DNA from: Roseovarius aestuarii
GTDB taxonomy: Bacteria; Pseudomonadota; Alphaproteobacteria; Rhodobacterales; Rhodobacteraceae
DNA: 64,000 bases
Direction of reading: 5' to 3'
NCBI RefSeq assembly: GCF_019966515.1
Contig: NZ_JAIMIB010000018.1
Location: 40,059-104,058, forward strand
The stretch's first letter is position 1. Each line of letters opens with the position of its first letter. The notes under the pieces were generated by a model that was given only the letters and a program-made list of their open reading frames with translations, searched no databases and had not been told where the DNA came from. The position numbers were made by a program, and so were the translations under genes. Positions 16,676 through 23,410 of this stretch are shown one piece after another.

Positions 16676-16680
16676 CCCTT

Positions 16681-16920
16681 ATGGCTACGATGAACGTCTG
16701 CCTCCCGCACCCGATGAAAGACTGGGTGGAGTCGCGCACCAAAAATGGCCGCTACAGTAATGTCAGCGACTGTGTCCGTGACCTCATTCGTCGGGATCAG
16801 TTTCGCCAGCAGGCAATCGAAGAGATGCAAGGTGTGATCGAGGACGGTCTGAACAGCGGCGAGGCGCGGAGCTTTGATATGTCTGCCTATCTTCTGGACA
16901 AGACCGCCGGAGCAGGCTGA
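16681..16920 (+). CDS. parD: ParD-family antitoxin
   Basis: 79-aa protein with the ribbon-helix-helix N-terminus of ParD/CopG antitoxins (MNVCLPHPMKDWVESRTK, then GRYSNVSDCVRDLIRRDQ) and a C-terminal toxin-binding tail. RHH antitoxins of this type repress their own promoter as dimers and neutralise a ParE gyrase inhibitor. Length is normal. A second ATG at 16690 is an alternative start. The following frame is a recognisable ParE toxin that lacks an intact start (see next entry). Confidence 0.88.
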   Translation: MATMNVCLPHPMKDWVESRTKNGRYSNVSDCVRDLIRRDQFRQQAIEEMQGVIEDGLNSGEARSFDMSAYLLDKTAGAG

Positions 16921-17211
16921 GTAAACCCTGAGATCAGGCTGCGCCCGCAAGCCATTGCCGATATCTGGATCTACACCGAAACCAACTTAGGATCCGCCCA
17001 GGCGGTCACCCATCTGACTGCGCTGGACGCAGCGTTCAGCCTGTTGGCAGAGTTTCCCGAAATCACCCGCAAACGCGACGGGTTCACGCCGCCCGTACAT
17101 ATCCATCCCCACCGCGAACATCCGGTGATCTATCGGCGCGCTGAATGGGGCATCGACATCCTGCGTATCATGCATAAACGCACCAACTGGTCAGAATTGT
17201 TGACCGAGTAG
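16921..17211 (+). pseudogene. parE: ParE-family toxin frame with disrupted 5' end
   Basis: Frame of 96 codons ending in TAG at 17209-17211 that reads as ParE: RLRPQAIADIWIYTE at the N-terminus, GSAQAVTHLTALDAAFSLLAE, then RRAEWGIDILRIMHKRTNW at the C-terminus. It begins directly after the parD stop and has no ATG, GTG or TTG near its N-terminus. A CTG overlapping the parD stop starts CTG AGT AAA CCC and then meets TGA; removing one C from the CCC run would join it to the ParE frame as x-S-K-P-E-I-R. So the toxin seems disabled by a one-base insertion, or depends on a rare start codon such as CTG at 16939, or the extra base is a sequencing error. Confidence 0.75.
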
Positions 17212-17357
17212 GTTTGGGTGAATCAATGGCCCATCGTGGTTGAACAATAGGCTGATCATTTTTGAGGCCGACAATCCGATATCTCGGTCTTGATCGACTG
17301 CTATGCTGCACACATCTAAGGTGTTCGTTGTAACGACTGCTTTGAATTTACCGTCCG

Positions 17358-17726
17358 TTAAGCCTTGGAATAGTCGCGTATAACGTAGTGCTTGGTTGTA
17401 GTTTCAATCACATTCCAAAAACCAGAAAACCCGTTTGGGATAAGAAAAGCATCTCCGCCGCGGAAAGTTTGGATGTCGCCGTCGTCAGATATCAGTTCTA
17501 CGTGACCAGAAATGATGTAGCAGAATTCGTCACGGTCCGAGAATGCAATCCATTTACCTGGTGTGCTGGTCCAGGTCCCTGACAGAAGGCTGCCATCAGG
17601 GCTGACAAACAACGACCTCGTCTCATGTTGCGGATCGCCTTCGACCACGCGGTCAGGTAAATCCGCAAGCCGACGGTTTGTGGTCGTTCCGCCGTCGAGC
17701 TGAAAGTTAATCACATTGGGCGCCAT
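17358..17726 (-). CDS. Cupin-domain protein
   Basis: 122-aa single-domain cupin of the small EutQ/DUF861 type: LLSGTWTSTPGKWIAFSDRDEFCYIISGHVELI and GGDAFLIPNGFSGFWNV give the two cupin strands. The first motif has Asp/Glu but no paired His, so metal binding is uncertain. It is the last gene of an apparent operon with the FAD oxidoreductase and the SnoaL-like gene (gap of 123 bases to the former). Proteins of this class often accompany amine or amino-acid oxidases. Substrate unknown. Confidence 0.8.
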   Translation of the reverse strand: MAPNVINFQLDGGTTTNRRLADLPDRVVEGDPQHETRSLFVSPDGSLLSGTWTSTPGKWIAFSDRDEFCYIISGHVELISDDGDIQTFRGGDAFLIPNGFSGFWNVIETTTKHYVIRDYSKA

Positions 17727-17849
17727 GCTCTTCGCACTCCTGGTTCATTGCTGCTCTAAAGCAGATCGTTACCGTGTTCTTGGGTGCGCGGGGCAAATTT
17801 AGCGCCACGCTCTTCGATGGCCACCCTCAAGGCCGCCCACGCCCAAAGC

Positions 17850-19250
17850 CTACAGGATTTCATCCTTTAAATAGTAATACGGGTACATTACGCGCTGCCC
17901 GAGCCGCCTGAATGGCGTCAGGATGCCGTGACTTGGCAACGCCGAGTTGAAGATCGGCAGTTCAGGATCAAGCTTCTTGCCAGCAACGAGCTGTGCAAGC
18001 CTTTTGCCCGCCTGAGCCGAATACATCACGCCATTGCCACCATAGCCCATAGCGTAGAAGACCGTGCGATCAGGGTCAGGTTGATAGATGCGCGGCATCA
18101 TGTCGTGGCTGACATCCACCCATCCCCACCAGGAATAGTCCAGATCGATATCGGTCAGTGCCGGGAATTTACGGTGCAGGCCCTTGCGAAGCAGCGCAAG
18201 GTGTTTGGGGTTTTCCGCGTCTCTGCCGGTGATGGCGCTTCGACTTCCGATCTGAACACGACCATCCGGCAAATATCGATAATAGTGCCGCAGCGTCCGC
18301 GTATCCGTTAGCGGTGAATGCGTTTGGAAGCCACATTCCGCTTTTTCGTCGTCCGTCAGTGGACGCGTCACGATCGAGTTTGACAGTATCGGCATCAGCC
18401 GATGCTTGGTCCGATAGTTCAGACCGGGCGGTGTGTATCCCGCCGTGGCCAGAGCTACGGCCTTTGCACGGACTGTCCCCCCAGGTGTCGTCAGATGATG
18501 CACCCCGTCTTTCACTCTCCAGCCCATGACCGGACTGGCGGTGTGAACAGCAGCGCCTAGTTTCCGGGCGAGCCGAACATAACTGAACGCCAGCTTGCCG
18601 GCGTGAATGCACGTCCCGTCGGGTTCCCACATGGCACCGTGCGCTTCCTGATCACGCAAATGATTTTCATGAAGCTCTTCGCGCCCGATCACACGGCTAC
18701 CATAGCCGAATGTGTCGTTCAGAAGCTGGCTCTCCTTCTCGAGGACGGGCATGACCTTGGCGCGGTGCGCCAGATAGAAATGACCGCCGGGCTGAGGATC
18801 ACAGTCAACATCATCGGACCCGATCAGATCATTAAACAGCTCAAAGGCTTCGCAGACTTCGGCATGCATCTTCTTTGCAATGTCAACGCCCCAACGCTGA
18901 ATCCACTGCGATCGTTTCAACCGCCCGGATGAAATCTGAGCCTGTCCTCCATTGCGAGTCGAGCAGCCCCAGGATACCGTATTAGCCTCCAGAACGGTCG
19001 CCTTTATGCCGTGTTCTTTGGCCAGATGTATGGCCGTCGACAGCCCGGTATAACCGGATCCGATGACAACGACATCAGCGTCGATGTCCCCAGATACAGG
19101 ACCATCGTCTTCGGGCGGGTTACCGGCCGTTCCAATCCAATAAGTTGGCGCATGATCGCGGTTGTGCCCCGGGCCAGCATCAACCATGGGATCATATTTC
19201 GGATCATAAGATGCTTTGGGCCAGTGTCGGGGGCGTAATTTATCAGGCAT
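17850..19250 (-). CDS. FAD-dependent amine oxidoreductase (PuuB-like, DAO family)
   Basis: 466-aa flavoenzyme. The start at 19250 has GAGGG 8 bases upstream. N-terminal Rossmann motif DVVVIGSGYTGLSTAIHLAKEHG near residue 58 binds FAD; next TVLEANTVSWGCSTRNGGQ matches the SWG-S-RNGGQ signature of gamma-glutamylputrescine oxidase-like enzymes; C-terminal YAMGYGGNGVMYSAQAGK closes the FAD site. It probably oxidises a secondary amine or a gamma-glutamylated polyamine, giving an aldehyde, ammonia or amine, and peroxide. It lies between SnoaL-like and cupin genes on the same strand. Exact substrate not assignable. Confidence 0.87.
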   Translation of the reverse strand: MPDKLRPRHWPKASYDPKYDPMVDAGPGHNRDHAPTYWIGTAGNPPEDDGPVSGDIDADVVVIGSGYTGLSTAIHLAKEHGIKATVLEANTVSWGCSTRNGGQAQISSGRLKRSQWIQRWGVDIAKKMHAEVCEAFELFNDLIGSDDVDCDPQPGGHFYLAHRAKVMPVLEKESQLLNDTFGYGSRVIGREELHENHLRDQEAHGAMWEPDGTCIHAGKLAFSYVRLARKLGAAVHTASPVMGWRVKDGVHHLTTPGGTVRAKAVALATAGYTPPGLNYRTKHRLMPILSNSIVTRPLTDDEKAECGFQTHSPLTDTRTLRHYYRYLPDGRVQIGSRSAITGRDAENPKHLALLRKGLHRKFPALTDIDLDYSWWGWVDVSHDMMPRIYQPDPDRTVFYAMGYGGNGVMYSAQAGKRLAQLVAGKKLDPELPIFNSALPSHGILTPFRRLGQRVMYPYYYLKDEIL

Positions 19251-19286
19251 TGTTCCCATCCCTCATCGCACGGATATGGCGCGTTA

Positions 19287-19673
19287 TCAGGTTTTGAACG
19301 CAGGACGTGCTTTGCGCAGTGCTTGTTTGACTATGATCTTGCCGTCGCGCAGCGTGAACAGATCTGCACCTTGTGCCTCAACCCGCATGCCATTTTCGTC
19401 GGTTCCCGAAAAAGTCCATTCAGAAACGGCGCGATCTTCGTGCACAAAGTGACTGTGGTGATCCCAGTGCGCATCTTTCATTGCGGCCCAAACTGCGGAA
19501 AAGGCCTGTGCGATAGCATCGGAACCTTCGATTTTTGCACCAAAAACCTCAGGCCCGCCAACTGTATAGAAAACACAATCATCGGCAAAGCATTTCATGA
19601 CACTGTCCACATCGTGTCGGTTGAAAGCATCAAATGTGTCTGCCAAATCTTGAGCTGTCAGCGTTGCGGTCAT
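19287..19673 (-). CDS. SnoaL/NTF2-like protein
   Basis: 128-aa cytoplasmic protein of the NTF2/ketosteroid isomerase-like fold: LADTFDAFNRHDVDSVMKCFADDCVFYTVGG at the N-terminus, then SEWTFSGTDENGMRVEAQGADLFTLRDGKI as the curved sheet. The start at 19673 follows GGAGGATTCTAAA. Such proteins are small binding or isomerase domains of many functions. It precedes the FAD oxidoreductase by 36 bases, so it is probably part of the same operon. Confidence 0.83.
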   Translation of the reverse strand: MTATLTAQDLADTFDAFNRHDVDSVMKCFADDCVFYTVGGPEVFGAKIEGSDAIAQAFSAVWAAMKDAHWDHHSHFVHEDRAVSEWTFSGTDENGMRVEAQGADLFTLRDGKIIVKQALRKARPAFKT

Positions 19674-20184
19674 TTTAGAATCCTCCAAACAGCAGATATT
19701 TCGTCAATCAGAATTCAGGCAAATCGCCAGATCCTGAGAGGTGATGTCGTTAGAACTTTTTTTATCTGAACCGCTTGTGTCGATGGCCCAGAGGCTGCCG
19801 TCTAATACTATTGATACCAATTTTCAGTAGGGCCAAATAGTGCGGAAGCACCAGTCCAGATCTGTATCCGGTCCATGCGTGCTACGACAGTTTGATCATC
19901 AAACAATTGATTGAACTTGTTGATTTGACCAGCGGCGAAGAAACCGAGAACGTCGTACAAACTTCTGTGGCGGCGCCGAAAATGGTAACTATCCTATGAT
20001 TTGCCAAAGAGGTCGAAGGAGGCGTGGATCTCCCAATAGATACGGCGATCGCGAATTTGCGAATCACTGGGGTATAGCGTCGATCAACGAGGTTTAGCCG
20101 ACATATGAGCGAGCGCAGCGAAAGTCCGGGAAATCCGCTCTGCAAACTAACGTCGGCTAGCCGTCTCCATTGAACCCGCCCCGG
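19674..20184. other. 511-base stretch without a recognisable gene
   Basis: No supported coding region. A minus-strand frame at 19882-20145 has no ribosome site and no recognisable domain. The stretch holds the promoter region of the SnoaL-FAD-cupin operon at its left end. A perfect palindrome GTTTGAT-C-ATCAAAC lies at 19890-19904 and could be an operator. Composition is less GC-rich than the neighbours. Confidence 0.45.
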
Positions 20185-21228
20185 TTACTCCCATTCAAGC
20201 TCGGTATACGCCACGGTTGCATTTCGCGGGTTAAACAGGTCGAACAGCTCCCATTTGGACATTTCGCCCGTTGCCACCTTCTCTACCGCTTCCGCCAGGC
20301 TATCGCCGCGGGCGATGGCTTCGCGGGTCTCGTCTACCAGCACATCAAGATAGCCGGCAAGCGCCCCACCGCCGTCAGGCCAGTCCAGCACCGGACCACC
20401 ATGGCCGGGCACGATCTGCGTATAACCTTCAATCCCCCGAAGGTCGGCCAGCACCGACTGCCACCCCAGCACCGACCCGTCCAGCGCCGGCGTGTGGACG
20501 TGAAACACCAGATCGCCGGTGAACAGCGTGCCGGTTGTCACATCTCCCACCGTCAGGTCCGAGCCGGTATGAGAGCTGGGCCAGGCCCGCAGCTCCAGCA
20601 CCCGCCCACCCAGATCCAGCGACATGCTGCTTTCAACCGTCACATCGGGCAGCAGCACCCTAGTGCCGATAAATGCCTGTTTCCCGATCAGGCGGCCAAA
20701 ATTATCAAGATAGGTCTGCGCCCGGTCGGTCAGCGCGCGGCTTAACCCGGCATGGCCAACCACTTCGGCGCCGGCGGCAGCAAAGACCGACGCGCCCAAC
20801 ACGTGATCGGGATGCATATGGGTCAGGATCACATGACTGACCGGCAGATCGGTCTTGGCCCGAATGGCACGATAGAGGGCCTCGCCTACCTGTGCCGCTC
20901 CGCCCGCGTCAATCATCGCAACGGAATCGCCGCCAATTACGAACCCCGCATTGCCGACATCACCGCCATTCTCGGGTGCCGCATCGCTGATGACTGCACG
21001 ATGTGCAAAGACACCCGCAGCGACCTCCTCGACACGGGCAACAGGGCCAATGGGTTGGCAGGTTATGGCGCCACGCTCGATCCCCTCGGCCAAAGTCGGT
21101 ACAGGCGGCCGATCTGCAAGTGCTGCTTCACAAGCGGCAAGCGCCGACGCTTCATATCCCGGCAGCAAAACCGGGCGGCACAGCGCCGGGTCGGCAACCA
21201 GACAGGCCATAATGACGGCTTCAAACAT
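20185..21228 (-). CDS. Quinoprotein relay zinc metallohydrolase (SoxH-like)
   Basis: 347-aa metallo-beta-lactamase-fold hydrolase. Start at 21228 (MFEAVIMAC). The N-terminus has a Cys-containing region, ADPALCRPVLLPGYEASALAACEAAL, seen in the second type of quinoprotein relay hydrolases. Zinc site: THMHPDHVLG (HxHxDH), GHAGL, LFTGDLVFHVH and PGHGGP. It resembles SoxH of sulfur oxidation loci and is divergent from a SoxYZ-like carrier gene, the same pairing seen in other PQQ dehydrogenase loci. The likely job is to hydrolyse or process something carried by the SoxYZ-like protein. It may be secreted, but the signal peptide is short and not certain. Confidence 0.85.
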   Translation of the reverse strand: MFEAVIMACLVADPALCRPVLLPGYEASALAACEAALADRPPVPTLAEGIERGAITCQPIGPVARVEEVAAGVFAHRAVISDAAPENGGDVGNAGFVIGGDSVAMIDAGGAAQVGEALYRAIRAKTDLPVSHVILTHMHPDHVLGASVFAAAGAEVVGHAGLSRALTDRAQTYLDNFGRLIGKQAFIGTRVLLPDVTVESSMSLDLGGRVLELRAWPSSHTGSDLTVGDVTTGTLFTGDLVFHVHTPALDGSVLGWQSVLADLRGIEGYTQIVPGHGGPVLDWPDGGGALAGYLDVLVDETREAIARGDSLAEAVEKVATGEMSKWELFDLFNPRNATVAYTELEWE

Positions 21229-21400
21229 GGGAAAACCCCTTTTTTGCTTGCCCCGGCACTTTCTTATTTTTTTCACGTCCGCGCGACCGATCCTTAAGGA
21301 GCATTTCAGAAATACGGGTTTTGTGCTAGAGAGCGCGCAACAGCGCGTCTTTCCGCAATGTTGTGACCCAACCTTGCGCGAAGCGCATTAGGAGGCCGAT

Positions 21401-22198
21401 ATGAAACATCTGATTGCTGCATCCGTGGTGGCATTACTCGCTCAGGGTGCATTTGCGCAGGATAATCCGCTGACCGAAAGCCCCACTTGGGAGGATCTTC
21501 GGGTAGACCTGATTGGAGAGGTAACACCGCAGGATGGGTCTGGGCTGTTTGAGATTGACGCCCCCTACCGCGCCCATGATGCCGCGACAGTACCGATCCG
21601 CATTCACCAGAGCGAAGATGCCACCCCGATCCGCGAGGCGATGCTGGTGATTGATGAAAACCCGGCCCCGATGGCGGCGGACCTGACTTTCGGGGATGCC
21701 ATGGCCCCGCTGGATTTCGAACTTCGCGTGCGGGTGAATCAGTATTCCAACGTGCGTCTCGTCGCCGAGACAGAGACCGGCACCTATATGAGCGGGCGTT
21801 TCGTGAAAGCTTCAGGTGGGTGCTCTGCCCCGGCCTCCCGCGATCCCGAAGTGGCGCTGGCCAATATGGGCAAGATGCGACTGAAAACCTTTGACGACGC
21901 GCCCAAGATGTCGGGCCAACGGCGTGAGGCGCAAATCATGATCCGCCATCCCAACTATTCCGGGCTGCAGCGCGATCAGGTGACGCAGCTGTTCATCTCG
22001 GCGCATTTCATCGAAGAGATGGAAGTATTCCAAGGTGAAGAGAAGCTCTTTACCCTCACGGGCGGCATCTCGGTCAGCGAGAACCCGGTGTTCCGCTTCG
22101 GCTATCGCGATAACGGTGCGCCGACGATCCGCGTACGCGCGGTGGACACTGAAGGGAATGTGTTCGATCAAACACTGCCCAAATTCGCCGAAAGCTGA
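21401..22198 (+). CDS. Quinoprotein-associated SoxYZ-like carrier, copy 2
   Basis: 265-aa exported SoxY-SoxZ-like fusion with signal peptide ending GAFAQ and AGGAGG before the ATG. Carrier Cys in SGGCSAPASRDPEVALANMGKM keeps two Gly before the Cys, closer to true SoxY than copy 1, which has GAC. The SoxZ-like half includes IMIRHPNYSGLQRDQVTQLF and GGISVSENPVFRFGY. Shared segments with copy 1 (IDAPYR, DENPxP, DPEVALAxxGxM, SVSENP / SLSENP) show they are paralogues or parallel carriers. It is divergent from the SoxH-like hydrolase gene. Bound group unknown. Confidence 0.86.
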   Translation: MKHLIAASVVALLAQGAFAQDNPLTESPTWEDLRVDLIGEVTPQDGSGLFEIDAPYRAHDAATVPIRIHQSEDATPIREAMLVIDENPAPMAADLTFGDAMAPLDFELRVRVNQYSNVRLVAETETGTYMSGRFVKASGGCSAPASRDPEVALANMGKMRLKTFDDAPKMSGQRREAQIMIRHPNYSGLQRDQVTQLFISAHFIEEMEVFQGEEKLFTLTGGISVSENPVFRFGYRDNGAPTIRVRAVDTEGNVFDQTLPKFAES

Positions 22199-22297
22199 CC
22201 GGTATCCACTATTGCAAAAGTAAAATGCAGGGCTGCGTTTCCGAGGGCAAAATGTGGAGCGAGGACCGCTGAACCACGGTTCTATCAACATCGTTTT

Positions 22298-22332
22298 CTT
22301 GTAGTGCGGTTATTTAGACCGTGCTCTACAAG
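22298..22332. terminator. Hairpin between convergent genes
   Basis: CTTGTAG and CTACAAG arms (7 bp, perfect) enclose a further CGGT/ACCG pairing around a 7-base loop. It lies between the SoxYZ-like gene (plus, ending 22198) and the exported unknown gene (minus, ending 22360), where a bidirectional terminator is expected. There is no long T run on either side. Confidence 0.5.
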
Positions 22333-22359
22333 ACCCGGTCTGTTTCGATGGTCCGTGTC

Positions 22360-22722
22360 TTATTGCTGAAAACACAAGATTTCCGCTTCGGCCTGTGCCC
22401 GGCGCAAATTGGCGACAATTTCCTTGGCCATGGCGGCGGTGCGGAAGATCGACATACGTTCGCCCCCGGTCAGCTGCATCGACAGAACCGTTTCCGCCTC
22501 GACATACTGATCATAGGTCAGGATCGTGGCGATATGGTCGATCGAGCAGGCGCATTTCAGCAGAATGTCACGCTCCTGCCCGTTTGCCGCCATACAGCCG
22601 AAGACATAGTCGGCCCGTGCCGCCGTCGGATAATCATTCAGCCGCTCGGCCACGGTTTGCCCATTTGCCATGCTGCCGACAGCCAGCAGCCCGGCCAATA
22701 CCAGGCCTGCCCTGCCAATCAT
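22360..22722 (-). CDS. Small exported protein of unknown function
   Basis: 120-aa protein with a signal peptide ending ANGQ (about residue 22). Mature part is helical with four Cys residues: one in FGCMA, two in LLKCACSID and one at the C-terminus (ILCFQQ), suggesting disulfides. It overlaps the upstream exported protein gene by four bases (ATGA at 22719-22722), so both are coupled and lie at the end of the RR-FIST-kinase operon. I do not recognise the family; co-occurrence with quinoprotein genes suggests a periplasmic accessory role. Confidence 0.72.
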   Translation of the reverse strand: MIGRAGLVLAGLLAVGSMANGQTVAERLNDYPTAARADYVFGCMAANGQERDILLKCACSIDHIATILTYDQYVEAETVLSMQLTGGERMSIFRTAAMAKEIVANLRRAQAEAEILCFQQ

Positions 22723-23363
22723 TGAGCAGCCTCCATCCCATGCAATGTCAGCGCATTGCGATAGCTTAGCCCATCCTGATCACCCGGCGCGCTGGCTTCA
22801 AGCGACAGGTACCAGCCCGGCACGTCTTCAGACATGGTGAAGGTCAGGGCCAGATCGGCATAGCCACGCAGCTTCTCGCGGTTTTTGTCGTTTTCAAACG
22901 GTCTCAATGTCACGGTTTTGACGGCGATATCCCGGCCATTATAGGAGAGGGTGGCATCGTTCACCGGGGCATCCTGCACCAGTGAATCCTTGATACGGTT
23001 GCGGATGTAGAACGGGCTGCCGCCCGCCTCCTGCGCGACGTCTCGCAACACGGTTTCCACGAAATACATGATCACCGGATTGCCAACCGTCGCCGGGAAC
23101 TGACCAAGATTGCGGTGCCTGGTGTCCTTCACAAAACGCAGCCGCGCCATGTCCTCGGGTTCAAAACGCAATTCAATACCGCCGGTATTGCGGTCGGCAT
23201 ATTCGGCATTGCCGTCAATCGCCACCTCGCGGCCATAAAGCAGCATTTCATCGCGTGGCAGCCCGTCCAGCGTGCCCATGCGGAATATCAGGTCATAGGG
23301 CTGTTCTGCTGCCGCCGGGACAGCCAGAAACAAAGTGAGAAGCAATGCGCGCAGATATGTCAT
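22719..23363 (-). CDS. Exported protein of unknown function
   Basis: 214-aa protein with signal peptide MTYLRALLLTLFLAVPAAA; the start at 23363 is chosen for that reason. The mature protein is predicted beta-rich, with segments such as GGIELRFEPEDMARLRF, NPVIMYFVETVLRDVA and KLRGYADLALTFTMSEDVPGWYLSLEA. No Cys residues in the mature part. The gene follows the hybrid kinase gene by 47 bases and is coupled to the next exported protein. Family not recognised. The operon setting suggests a periplasmic input or output component of the signalling system, or a dehydrogenase accessory factor. Confidence 0.72.
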   Translation of the reverse strand: MTYLRALLLTLFLAVPAAAEQPYDLIFRMGTLDGLPRDEMLLYGREVAIDGNAEYADRNTGGIELRFEPEDMARLRFVKDTRHRNLGQFPATVGNPVIMYFVETVLRDVAQEAGGSPFYIRNRIKDSLVQDAPVNDATLSYNGRDIAVKTVTLRPFENDKNREKLRGYADLALTFTMSEDVPGWYLSLEASAPGDQDGLSYRNALTLHGMEAAQ

Positions 23364-23410
23364 GTATCCATCCTCTGTTGCCACCCAGCCTAGCCCGCAC
23401 TGGCGCGAGG

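Noticed and set aside
19882..20145. Minus-strand frame of 87 codons
   Set aside because: No ribosome site, no domain, and unlike the local coding pattern.
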